Of a DNA stretch of 64,000 bases, positions 42,231 through 50,271 are shown piece by piece (position 1 is the stretch's first letter; each line of letters begins with the position of its first letter). Made by a program: the position numbers and the translations under genes. The notes beneath the pieces were generated by a model. The model was not told where the DNA came from, searched no databases, and saw only the letters and a program-made list of their open reading frames with translations. The DNA comes from AG-12 sp027339635. Its GTDB lineage: Bacteria > Chloroflexota > Dormibacteria > Aeolococcales > Bog-877. Location: the NCBI GenBank assembly GCA_027339635.1, contig DAHWNZ010000008.1, positions 13,235 to 77,234 of the forward strand, in the 5' to 3' direction.

Positions 42231-43898
42231 TTGATTCGCACGCTTGTTCTCGCCGGCTCACGCAGTGGGCCAACGCTCGAGCCCTGGCTCAACTATCTTG
42301 CCCGTACCGGTCAGGTGGCCGTGGAACTGGTCTCCGACACCAGTCCCCTGGCTCACCTCGATGGCTTCGACGTGGTAGTGGCGCACGCCCCCGGGGGACC
42401 GCTGGGACCGGCCGAGGAGGCGTCCCTGTGCCGGTTCGTGGCCGGAGGAGGCGGATTCGTCGGACTGCACTGCACCAACCACCACTGGGCAGGTGGTAGC
42501 AGCTACAGAGCCATGATGGGCGGGCGCCCGAACGGCAGCACGCCGCTTGGGGAGCTGGTGGTCGACGTGGCCGCAGGGGGCCATGCGGTCACGCGAAGGG
42601 TGGGGGGCCGGTTCACGGTCTGGGATTCATGCTTCGGTGAGCCGGAGCTCGCCGGCGATGCGGAGGTGCTTCTCACCACCACCTGGCGATCTCAGGTTGT
42701 CCCAGTGGCCTACGCCAGGAGCCACGGCTCCGGCCGGGTCTTTCACTGCGGCCTCGGGGAATCAGCCGCCACCTTTGGTTCCGAGGCGGTGCAGGGGATC
42801 CTCTATCGGGCGTTGCGTCACGTGACGGGACTTCAGGAGGAATCCGTGGTCGGTGTCGGCTTGGTCGGGTACGGAGCCATCGCCCCTGAGCACACCAGGG
42901 CTATCGCAGCGGTCCCGGGACTCAGTTTGGCCGCCGTCTGTGACAGGGACCCGCTGCGCCTGCAGGAAGCGGCGCGGGACGGGGACGTCCCTCTCTTGAC
43001 GGGGGACGCCGACGAGCTGCTGGCCTCTCCCGACGTCGGCATGGTGGTGATCTCCACCCCACCGATCACCCACGCACCCCTGGCGCTCAGGGCGCTGCGC
43101 GCGGGCAAGCACGTGGTGGTGGAAAAGCCGTTCTGCATGAGGGCTGCCGAGGCCGACGAGCTGCTGGAGGCCCGGTCCGCCTCGGGAAAGGTGCTCACGG
43201 TTTACCAGAACCGCCGCTGGGACCCCGATTTTCTGGCGCTGCAGCGGATCTTTCGCGACGATGTGCTGGGCGAGGTTTTTCACATCGAGGCCTTCGTCGG
43301 CGGATTCGACCATCCCTGCCACTTCTGGCACTCAGATTCCCGGGTCAGTGGCGGCGTTGTCTTCGACTGGGGTGCACACTACCTGGATTGGATTCTCCAA
43401 CTCCTGCCATTCCCGGTGGTGCGAGTTGACGCGTCTCGCCAGAAGCGTGTCTGGCACGATGTTTCCAACGACGACCAGTTCGAGATCCGGTTGACCTTCG
43501 AGAACGGTGCCGAGGTGTCGTTTCTGCATTCAGACATAGCTGCCGCGCGCAAGCCGAAGTGGTACGTCCTGGGTACCAGGGCGGCCGTGGTGGGCCACTG
43601 GCGCGAGGCGACCCTCTCCGCCAGAGGTCCCAATGGAGTCGTCGAGGAGCATCTTCCGGTGGCCGACCTCCCCTGTGAACTCCACATCATGCGACCCGCC
43701 GGCGATGGTTTGGTCAGCGACGAGCGGATCGCCCTCGGCGCGTCGCCGCAGGCCGCGTTCTATCGCAACCTGGCCGGGCATGTGCTGGCCCAGGAGCCGC
43801 TGGCGGTGACCCCGGAGTCGGCGCGCCGAAACATACAGGTCATGGAGGAGGCCCTGGCCGCGGCCGACTCGGGCCAGCCTCGCTCGGTTCGAATTTAG
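42231..43898 (+). CDS. ThuA-like domain fused to Gfo/Idh/MocA oxidoreductase
   Basis: The 555-residue protein joins two sugar-related domains. Residues 1-215 are ThuA-like (glutamine-amidotransferase fold): DGFDVVVAHAPGG, FVAGGGGFVGLHCTNHHW, RFTVWDSCF and GRVFHCGLGE. Residues 220-555 are a Gfo/Idh/MocA NAD(P)-dependent oxidoreductase. That part shows the Rossmann strand VGVGLVGYGAIAPEHTRAI, then VVISTPPITHAPLALRALRAGKHVVVEKPF and YQNRRWDPDF. The chosen TTG at 42231 has a GGGAGG site 9 nt upstream; the open frame reaches further back to 42189. TAGAGT at 42171-42176 could be the -10. It likely oxidises or epimerises a sugar. The second Gfo/Idh/MocA gene follows directly. Confidence 0.83.
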   Translation: MIRTLVLAGSRSGPTLEPWLNYLARTGQVAVELVSDTSPLAHLDGFDVVVAHAPGGPLGPAEEASLCRFVAGGGGFVGLHCTNHHWAGGSSYRAMMGGRPNGSTPLGELVVDVAAGGHAVTRRVGGRFTVWDSCFGEPELAGDAEVLLTTTWRSQVVPVAYARSHGSGRVFHCGLGESAATFGSEAVQGILYRALRHVTGLQEESVVGVGLVGYGAIAPEHTRAIAAVPGLSLAAVCDRDPLRLQEAARDGDVPLLTGDADELLASPDVGMVVISTPPITHAPLALRALRAGKHVVVEKPFCMRAAEADELLEARSASGKVLTVYQNRRWDPDFLALQRIFRDDVLGEVFHIEAFVGGFDHPCHFWHSDSRVSGGVVFDWGAHYLDWILQLLPFPVVRVDASRQKRVWHDVSNDDQFEIRLTFENGAEVSFLHSDIAAARKPKWYVLGTRAAVVGHWREATLSARGPNGVVEEHLPVADLPCELHIMRPAGDGLVSDERIALGASPQAAFYRNLAGHVLAQEPLAVTPESARRNIQVMEEALAAADSGQPRSVRI

Positions 43899-43899
43899 C

Positions 43900-44940
43900 G
43901 TGGCTTCTCCCCGCTGGGGCATCCTGGGTGCGGCCAGGATTGCGCGCCAAGCCGTGGTGCCCGCCATCCGCAACGCCGGCGGAGAGGTGGTCGTCCTCGG
44001 TTGCCGGGACCGGCTGAGGGGAGACAAGATCGCGTCCACGCTCGCGATCGGGCAGGTGGTTGAGGGGTATCAGGCGGTCCTCGAAAGCGATATTGACTGC
44101 GTGTACGTTCCCTTGCCGAACTCTCTGCATTGCCAGTGGACGCTGGCGGCACTGGAGCATGGCCGCCACGTGTTGTGTGAAAAACCACTGGCGCTGAGCC
44201 GTCGACAAGCGGACGAGATGACGGCCAAGGCGCGCTCCGCCGACTTGCTCCTCGGTGAGGCTCTGATGTATCGCCACCATCCGCGGTGGGCGGTGCTCAC
44301 CTCCCTGTTGGGCTCAGGGAGGATCGGCGCCGTCCGCCAGATCTCGGGCAACTTCTCGTTCCCCCTGGCGCCCGGCTCGGACTACCGCTGGGAGGCGGAG
44401 CTGGGAGGCGGAGCCCTCTATGACGTGGGCTCCTATCTCGTCAGTGGCGCCCGCCTGCTGGCGGAGCGCGAGCCGGAGTCGGTGACTGCAGTCGCCAGTT
44501 TCCGCCACCTCGTGGATGAGAACGTGGCCTTCAGCATGCTGTTCCCGGGGGCCGTCGACTCGCCCGGCCTGGTCGCCTCCCTGGCCTGCGGGTTCTCGTC
44601 GGCGGAGTCCCAGTGGCTGCGGATTGTCGGCACGGATGGAGAGATTGTGATCGATGAGCCGTTCACCGCTTGGCGCGGTGGTGAGGCGCCAATCCGCCTG
44701 CGGGCCAGGGCCGGGTGGGAGGAGATTCCATCCCCCGCCGCGGACCCCTACCTTGAAATGGTGCGGGCGTTCCACCGCTCCCTGGCCACCGGGGAGCCCT
44801 TTCCCACATCCGGCGAGGACGGGGCGGCAAACCTAGCCGTCCTCGACGCTCTCTTCGAGAGCCTGGGTGGGGGCGGCCACCCGGTCCCGGTCGGAGTGGA
44901 GCCGGCCGGGGCGTCCTTCCCCAACCAGGGCGAGCCCTAG
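43900..44940 (+). CDS. Gfo/Idh/MocA family oxidoreductase
   Basis: The 346-residue NAD(P)-dependent oxidoreductase begins with WGILGAARIARQAVVPAIR, keeps VYVPLPNSLHCQWTLAALEHGRHVLCEKPLAL (cofactor loop and catalytic Lys in EKP), and EALMYRHHPRW. The second domain carries GGALYDVGSYLV. The GTG starts 1 base after the upstream fusion's stop, so both are in one operon and probably act on related sugars (dehydrogenation or 3-keto-sugar chemistry). The exact sugar is unknown. Confidence 0.88.
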   Translation: MASPRWGILGAARIARQAVVPAIRNAGGEVVVLGCRDRLRGDKIASTLAIGQVVEGYQAVLESDIDCVYVPLPNSLHCQWTLAALEHGRHVLCEKPLALSRRQADEMTAKARSADLLLGEALMYRHHPRWAVLTSLLGSGRIGAVRQISGNFSFPLAPGSDYRWEAELGGGALYDVGSYLVSGARLLAEREPESVTAVASFRHLVDENVAFSMLFPGAVDSPGLVASLACGFSSAESQWLRIVGTDGEIVIDEPFTAWRGGEAPIRLRARAGWEEIPSPAADPYLEMVRAFHRSLATGEPFPTSGEDGAANLAVLDALFESLGGGGHPVPVGVEPAGASFPNQGEP

Positions 44941-45050
44941 CTGGGCCGGCTTGGTCCTGGGGCTTGGCAGCCACCTCGTTCCCCCTCGGGTTCTCCGCTC
45001 GGCGCCATCCTCTGCCGGTGCGACGGGCTGCGATGTCAGCGGCGCCGCGA

Positions 45051-46490
45051 TCAGGTGCCGACCTGGACCAGGCAGGAGGCGGTCAGCAGGTGCAGGGTCA
45101 GCAGCCCTGGGATCGATCCGGTCCCGGCCGCGGTGGTGGCGCAGCCGCTCAGGAGCCGGGGGCGGCCAAGCGTCTTTGGCCAGGAGACCTCGACTGCGCT
45201 CCCGGGCCTGGCGTCCTTAATTAGGGCCTTGAGCATTCGTCGTCGCGGCGAGTAGTCCATGGACGTCAATTTGCCCGGTGAGGAGCGGATGAAAGGCTGG
45301 GACAGCACCCTGAGCCATGCCTCGTCGATGTTCCCCTGGGCGTTGCTCACCCCCCATCCGTTGGGGTCCTCCCACTCCCACCAGGCCCAGCCCGCCAGAT
45401 GCTGGTCCGAGAGCTCAATCTCGTCCTCCGCCCATCGGTCGGCGAGTCTGCCGTGGTGGGGAATCCCCATCTCGCCAACCCAGTAAGGGCCTGGAAGCTG
45501 GGCCGCCTCATGGACGGCCTCTCGCCACTCGCTGGCCAGCGGAGCGGGACTGCCGGTGAACGGGGCGCCCAGGATGCTGCCCGCGTAGAGGTGCGTGGAA
45601 TACACAACATCCCGGGCTCGCAGTGGGCGGATGGCAGTCGGCAGTTCCCCAAACAGGTCCCCCTCCAGGATGAAGAGATGGTTCGGGTCCACCCGGGATA
45701 TGGCCCTGATCCCCTGGGCATAGAAGGGCCACAGCAGGTGGGTGGCGAAGATCCCTGGAGGTATCGGAAGTGGGTGGGGCTCGTTGTAGAGGTCAAACCC
45801 GGCCACGTTGGAGTCATCGCGGAACATCCTGGCAACGATGGACCACGCCTGCCAGTACAGGGTCTGCCAGTTCGGGAAGAGCCAGAAGTAGGCCAGGGCG
45901 GCGTTGACCGCGGGAGAGAGGTGGCGCTGCCAGGCGGCGGGGAGGCCGGGAAGGTGCAGGTCCGGGATGCCGGGCACGTAGAGCCAGGCGGGAGCTCCGC
46001 TGCCCCCGAAGCCGACGCCGAAGTCCTCGGTGTGCATGTCCAAGACGGAGTAGAGGTCGTGGCTCGCGCACAGTGACACCATGGCCCGAATCCGGGCCAG
46101 ATAGCTCTGGCTGAAATGCCCAGGCTCGGGCTCCAGCAGGGACCAGGAGATGGGGATGCGTACCACATCGAAACCCTGGTCCTCCATAATCTGCGCGTCT
46201 TGCCCGGTGAGCGCCGAGGGTAGAGGAGAGGAGCCGGTCTGCAGCAGCGAGCTGTCGTTGAAGCCCCTCAGGATGACGGACTGGCCGGCGAGGGTCGAGA
46301 TCCTACCACCTCGCACCGCCAGCCATGGCAGGCCCCGGGCTGGCGGTCGGCGCGGTGTCACCCGCACCGTGAGGGCGGGCGCGGGAAGGGTGACCACCGC
46401 GATCAGGCCCAGTCCAGCCGCCAGGCAGCAGATGGCGGGCGAGAAGCGGATTCCGCTCTCCCTGCGGGTCGGGCGGCGAGGGAGGAGCAT
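45051..46490 (-). CDS. Glycoside hydrolase family 5 (endoglycoceramidase-like), membrane-anchored
   Basis: The 479-residue protein has an N-terminal signal anchor (basic RRPTRRESG, then a hydrophobic helix ICCLAAGLGLIAVVTLPAPA) and a TIM-barrel GH5 domain. Family marks are ILRGFNDSSLL, FDVVRIPISWSLLEPEPG, LYSVLDMHTEDFG, the acid/base Glu in FDLYNEPHP, VYSTHLYAG and the nucleophile Glu in YWVGEMGIPH. A small C-terminal beta domain follows. The layout is closest to endoglycoceramidase-like GH5 enzymes, but cellulase-like activity cannot be excluded. It acts outside the membrane. The ATG at 46490 with GGAG upstream is preferred to an earlier TTG (46565), which would overlap the upstream gene. 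Confidence 0.83.
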   Translation of the reverse strand: MLLPRRPTRRESGIRFSPAICCLAAGLGLIAVVTLPAPALTVRVTPRRPPARGLPWLAVRGGRISTLAGQSVILRGFNDSSLLQTGSSPLPSALTGQDAQIMEDQGFDVVRIPISWSLLEPEPGHFSQSYLARIRAMVSLCASHDLYSVLDMHTEDFGVGFGGSGAPAWLYVPGIPDLHLPGLPAAWQRHLSPAVNAALAYFWLFPNWQTLYWQAWSIVARMFRDDSNVAGFDLYNEPHPLPIPPGIFATHLLWPFYAQGIRAISRVDPNHLFILEGDLFGELPTAIRPLRARDVVYSTHLYAGSILGAPFTGSPAPLASEWREAVHEAAQLPGPYWVGEMGIPHHGRLADRWAEDEIELSDQHLAGWAWWEWEDPNGWGVSNAQGNIDEAWLRVLSQPFIRSSPGKLTSMDYSPRRRMLKALIKDARPGSAVEVSWPKTLGRPRLLSGCATTAAGTGSIPGLLTLHLLTASCLVQVGT

Positions 46491-46551
46491 GGCTCGGATT
46501 CTCCGGAAAAAGTGGGCGAAGGGTGGGTTCCGGCGCGCTAACCCCGTGCCT

Positions 46552-47046
46552 TCATTCCGCTCCAACGCCGCTCTTGGGTGCCCCGGAGAAGGCGATCACC
46601 CCTTCTTCGAAGCGTCCGGTGCGGGCGTTCACCACGACCATGTAGAGGTCGATGGTGCCCGGCGCCGGCAGGGTGCCGGACGCATCGGGGCTGGCTTGGA
46701 GAAGAACCACCCAACAGAGTTGCACTCCTGGGCCGAGAGGCCCGCCACCGGTGCTGCTCACGTCCGCCAGAAAAGCCTGCTTCACGGAGTCCTGGGAGCC
46801 TTGCCTGAGGGCGACCATGGCTGCCCGGTTCCTTGTCACCAGCGGTCGACCGGTGGGCTCGTTCACCACAACTCCGCTTCTGGCCATCAGGGAGACGGTG
46901 CTGGGGAGCAGGCCCAAACCGTTCTCAGATGGGCTGGGACTCAGCGCCAGCAGGCTCACCACGGCCACGATGCCTGCGGCCAGTGCCAGGGCCGTGCCGG
47001 CGAGGAGGCGGGATACAGAGTGGGGGCGGCGCGGATAGGGGCTCAC
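46552..47046 (-). CDS. Small membrane-anchored protein of unknown function
   Basis: The 164-residue protein has a short basic N-terminus, one hydrophobic helix (TALALAAGIVAVVSLLAL) and an extracytoplasmic domain of about 120 residues ending GVIAFSGAPKSGVGAE. No family is recognised; the tail strand pair LYMVVVNARTGRFEEGVI suggests a small beta fold. The GTG at 47046 is preferred to the long upstream open frame, which runs antisense into dnaK: CATATT ends 7 nt before this GTG. It lies upstream of the GH5 gene on the same strand. Confidence 0.6.
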   Translation of the reverse strand: MSPYPRRPHSVSRLLAGTALALAAGIVAVVSLLALSPSPSENGLGLLPSTVSLMARSGVVVNEPTGRPLVTRNRAAMVALRQGSQDSVKQAFLADVSSTGGGPLGPGVQLCWVVLLQASPDASGTLPAPGTIDLYMVVVNARTGRFEEGVIAFSGAPKSGVGAE

Positions 47047-47052
47047 TGGTCC

Positions 47053-47058
47053 AATATG
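47053..47058 (-). promoter_or_regulatory. -10-like CATATT before the small anchored protein
   Basis: On the reverse strand CATATT ends 7 nt before the GTG at 47046. The spacing fits the leaderless pattern, but the first base departs from TANNNT. Confidence 0.4.
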
Positions 47059-47077
47059 ATCGAGGCTTAGAGCATGG

Positions 47078-47089
47078 GGAGGCGCCTCC
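47078..47089. promoter_or_regulatory. Perfect palindrome GGAGGCGCCTCC upstream of dnaK
   Basis: A 12-base perfect palindrome sits about 110 bases before dnaK, in the divergent intergenic region. It is neither CIRCE nor HAIR. It may be a regulator site or chance in GC-rich DNA. Confidence 0.3.
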
Positions 47090-47197
47090 AAACTTCGGTT
47101 CCGTTTCGAGCCGTGCGGCCTGCGGTAGGGTAGGGGTAGCGGGCGGGCCGCGCTATCGCAGCCCCCGACCGGTTCAGAACGGAGGTTTCGAGAATAC

Positions 47198-49120
47198 ATG
47201 GCCAAGACCGTAGGAATTGACCTGGGTACCACCAACTCGGTGGTGGCTGTCATGGAGGCTGGGGAGCCTGTTGTCATCCCCAACACTGAAGGTGGGCGCA
47301 CGACCCCCTCGGTGGTGGCGTTCACCAAGGACGGCAACCGTCTGGTCGGGCAGCTGGCTCGGCGCCAGGCGGCCGTCAACCCCGAGAACACCATCTACTC
47401 GATAAAGCGCTTCATGGGGCGTCTCTTCAACGAGGTGGAGGGAGAGCGGAAGATAGTGCCCTACAAGGTGGTCTCGGGCAAGGACGGCCGGGCCGAGGTA
47501 GCGGTCGAGGGGAGCAACTACACCCCAGAACAGATCTCGGCCATGATCCTGCAGAAGCTGAAGGGGGACGCCGAGGCGTACCTGGGTGAGAAGGTGACCG
47601 ATGCGGTGATCACCGTGCCGGCCTATTTCAACGACGCCCAGCGGCAGGCGACCAAGAATGCCGGCCAGATCGCTGGATTGACGGTTCTGCGCATCATCAA
47701 CGAGCCCACCGCGGCCGCCCTGGCCTACGGGCTGGACCGCAAGGAGTCTGAGAAGATCCTGGTGTTCGACCTCGGTGGCGGGACGTTCGACGTCTCCATC
47801 CTCGAGGTCGGTGAAGGGGTGTTCGAGGTGAAGTCGACCAATGGCGACACCCACCTGGGAGGCGACGACTACGATCGTCGCATCGTCGACTGGATGGCAG
47901 AGGAGTTCAAGCGGGACCAGGGGATCGATCTGAAGTCCGATCGCCAGGCGCTGCAGAGGCTCACCGAAGCCGCCGAGAAGGCGAAGATAGAGCTCTCCCA
48001 GCTGCAGGAGACCCAGATCAACCTGCCCTTCGTGACCGCTGATCAGAACGGTCCCAAGCACCTCGATCTGAAGTTGTCGCGGTCGAAGTTTGAGCAGCTC
48101 ACGGCGGACCTGACGGACCGCTGCCGCGGGCCGTTCGAGAATGCGCTGAAGGACGCCAACATGCGGCTTGAGGATCTGGACGAGGTGATCCTGGTCGGTG
48201 GGTCCACCAGGATGCCAGTGATCCAAGAGCTGGTCAAGACCATGACCGGCAAGGAGCCTCACCGAGGAGTCAACCCCGACGAGGTGGTGGCGGTGGGGGC
48301 AGCCATTCAAGCGGGTGTGCTCAAGGGGGAGGTCAAGGACGTGCTGCTCCTGGATGTGACCCCGCTCTCTCTTGGGATCATGACCGAGGGTGAGGTCAAC
48401 ACCAAGCTGATCGAGCGCAACACGACCATTCCCACCAGCAAGAGCCAGGTCTTCTCCACGGCCGCGGACAACCAGCCGTCGGTGGAGATCGTGGTCCTTC
48501 AGGGCGAGCGGCCGATGGCCCGCGATAACAGGACCCTGGGGCGATTCATGCTTGACGGGATCCCGCCCGCCCCCAGGGGAATGCCGCAGGTGGAGGTCAC
48601 CTTCGACATCGATGCCAACGGCATTCTCAACGTCACCGCCAAGGACCGCGGCACCGGGCGAGAGCAGAAGGTGACGATCACCGGATCCACCACCCTCCAG
48701 AAGGAGGAGGTGGAGCGCATGGTGAAGGAGGCCGAGGTCAATGCCGAGGACGACCGCCGCAAGGCGGAAGGAATCGCTCTGCGCAACCGTTGCGACTCGT
48801 TGGTCTACAGCTCGGAGAAGACCATGCGCGACCACGGAGACAAGATCAGCGCCGAACTCCGCGATGAGATAAGTCAGAAGATTGAGGCTCTGAAGTCGGC
48901 GGTGGCGGCCCAGGACACCAGTGACATGGAGAGCCGTGAGAAGGAGCTCTCGGCGGCCATCCAAAAGGTGGGTGAGGCCATTTACGCCAATGCGCCCGCC
49001 TCAACGCCCTCACCCGACGGCCAGCCTGCGGCGGCAGGAGAGGACATTCCTCCAGCCTCCGGCGGCGGCGGAGCAGGGGCGGATGGTGACGTGGTGGACG
49101 CCGAGTTCAAGGAAGTTTGA
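47198..49120 (+). CDS. dnaK: Chaperone DnaK (Hsp70)
   Basis: The 640-residue protein has the full Hsp70 layout. The ATPase domain includes MAKTVGIDLGTTNSVVAVME, ITVPAYFNDAQRQATKNA, NEPTAAALAYGLD, VFDLGGGTFDVSIL and EVILVGGSTRMPVIQ. The linker and substrate domain follow, with DVLLLDVTPLSLGI, then the helical lid and the acidic tail ending in DGDVVDAEFKEV. It folds and refolds proteins with DnaJ and GrpE, neither of which lies in this window. A GGAGG site precedes the ATG. I see no CIRCE or HAIR element upstream. Its stop overlaps the TTG of the next gene. Confidence 0.97.
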   Translation: MAKTVGIDLGTTNSVVAVMEAGEPVVIPNTEGGRTTPSVVAFTKDGNRLVGQLARRQAAVNPENTIYSIKRFMGRLFNEVEGERKIVPYKVVSGKDGRAEVAVEGSNYTPEQISAMILQKLKGDAEAYLGEKVTDAVITVPAYFNDAQRQATKNAGQIAGLTVLRIINEPTAAALAYGLDRKESEKILVFDLGGGTFDVSILEVGEGVFEVKSTNGDTHLGGDDYDRRIVDWMAEEFKRDQGIDLKSDRQALQRLTEAAEKAKIELSQLQETQINLPFVTADQNGPKHLDLKLSRSKFEQLTADLTDRCRGPFENALKDANMRLEDLDEVILVGGSTRMPVIQELVKTMTGKEPHRGVNPDEVVAVGAAIQAGVLKGEVKDVLLLDVTPLSLGIMTEGEVNTKLIERNTTIPTSKSQVFSTAADNQPSVEIVVLQGERPMARDNRTLGRFMLDGIPPAPRGMPQVEVTFDIDANGILNVTAKDRGTGREQKVTITGSTTLQKEEVERMVKEAEVNAEDDRRKAEGIALRNRCDSLVYSSEKTMRDHGDKISAELRDEISQKIEALKSAVAAQDTSDMESREKELSAAIQKVGEAIYANAPASTPSPDGQPAAAGEDIPPASGGGGAGADGDVVDAEFKEV

Positions 49121-50151
49121 GGGGCCCACTGAGGCCTGGGGTTCTCATCGGGGGAGCCCTGGGCCTTGGGGCACTGGGCTACGCCGGGGCTCTGGGCTGG
49201 GCGCGCCGTCCGGCGTCGGCCAAGGTGTCCGAGCCTGAACTGGAGGCCCTGATCCGGGAGCGCCTCGAGCGCAGTGGAGCTTGTGGCCAACACCTGTATC
49301 TGGGCACGAGGTGGGGCCGCATACACGCTCTAGAGACCGGCCGGCGCGGCGACTGGGTGCTCTTCCTGCACGGATTGGGAGCCAGCGCCGCAAGTTATTC
49401 CCAACTGCTGGCTGAACTGTCCCACACCCACCGGGTCCTGGCCGTGGATCTCCCGGGCGCCGGCCTCAGCGACCCCGTCCGGTTTACTGGGCATCCTCGT
49501 GCTCCCTGGGTCGATGTGATCTCGGAGGTAGCCGCAGCCAGGAGCCTGGGGAGATTTCACCTGGTGGGTCACTCGATGGGCGGGCTTGCGGCTGGAGCCT
49601 ATGCCGTGGAGCGTCCCGACTCCGTTGCGAGTCTGGTCATGCTGGCCCCGGTCGGGCTGGCGGAGTCTCCTCCGTTGACCTGGCTGGCCGCCTCCATACC
49701 GGGTTTGGCAGACCTGACGGCTGCCCTTGACCGTGGCGCGATGGAGCGCCAGTGGGCCAGGGGGGATGCTGACGTCCGCGGCCTGCCTGGTGGCCCAGTA
49801 GAGGTTGGCCCCGACCCTGACGGCTACCGGCTGCAGGTGAGTCGCCGCTTCGCTGGTGGCTCCGATATGAACGCCTTCGCCCGTCTCCTGGGACCGCTCG
49901 GATTTCACCCCGACTCCCATCTGCTCCCGGGGCTTGGGGTGATCGCCGGCCGGGTGACGGTCGTCTTCGGTGCCGATGATAGGAAGGTCGAACCGGCTGC
50001 GGCCCAAGCTCAGCTGGCCCACTACCCGGGGATCGAGCTCAGGGTGATCCCTGGGTGGGGACACCTGTTCCCCTTCCTACAACCGGAGCTGACGGCCGAA
50101 GTCCTGAAAGTCGCCTTCACCAAATCTCCCTCATCCGCCGGCGCCGCCTGA
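49117..50151 (+). CDS. Alpha/beta-fold hydrolase, N-terminally membrane-anchored (paralogue 1)
   Basis: The 344-residue protein has an N-terminal hydrophobic segment (GVLIGGALGLGALGYAGALGW) followed by an alpha/beta hydrolase. The oxyanion region is LFLHGLGASAASY, the nucleophile Ser lies in LVGHSMGGLAAG, the acid in VFGADDRKV and the His in PGWGHLFPF. DLPGAGLSDPV precedes the cap region. It is most likely an esterase or lipase-type enzyme at the membrane. The TTG at 49117 overlaps the dnaK stop (TTGA), so it is translationally coupled to dnaK. The gene at 50272 is a close paralogue. Confidence 0.82.
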   Translation: MRGPLRPGVLIGGALGLGALGYAGALGWARRPASAKVSEPELEALIRERLERSGACGQHLYLGTRWGRIHALETGRRGDWVLFLHGLGASAASYSQLLAELSHTHRVLAVDLPGAGLSDPVRFTGHPRAPWVDVISEVAAARSLGRFHLVGHSMGGLAAGAYAVERPDSVASLVMLAPVGLAESPPLTWLAASIPGLADLTAALDRGAMERQWARGDADVRGLPGGPVEVGPDPDGYRLQVSRRFAGGSDMNAFARLLGPLGFHPDSHLLPGLGVIAGRVTVVFGADDRKVEPAAAQAQLAHYPGIELRVIPGWGHLFPFLQPELTAEVLKVAFTKSPSSAGAA

Positions 50152-50157
50152 AACGAC

Positions 50158-50174
50158 CTCGCACCGGCTGCGAG
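50158..50174. terminator. Hairpin CTCGCA-CCGGC-TGCGAG (weak terminator candidate)
   Basis: A perfect 6-bp stem with a 5-nt loop lies 7 bases after the first alpha/beta hydrolase stop. It is followed at once by the palindrome CCTGATCAGG (50175-50184). There is no T-tract, so termination would be Rho-dependent or absent. Confidence 0.3.
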
Positions 50175-50271
50175 CCTGATCAGGCACGCCATCCATGGCG
50201 ATGAGACCCCCATCGTCGGGTTTTGCGGTTTGTCAAAATGGACAGCAGCAGCAACACGTCGGGGAGGTTTT

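Noticed and set aside
46552..47394. 280-codon ORF beginning inside dnaK as the full anchored protein
   Set aside because: The first 116 codons are antisense to dnaK and its leader. The signal anchor and a -10-like box indicate the GTG at 47046.
47174..48964. Long open frame (596 codons) antisense to dnaK
   Set aside because: It is the reverse-strand shadow of a highly conserved gene in GC-rich DNA, with no family resemblance. dnaK explains the codon pattern.
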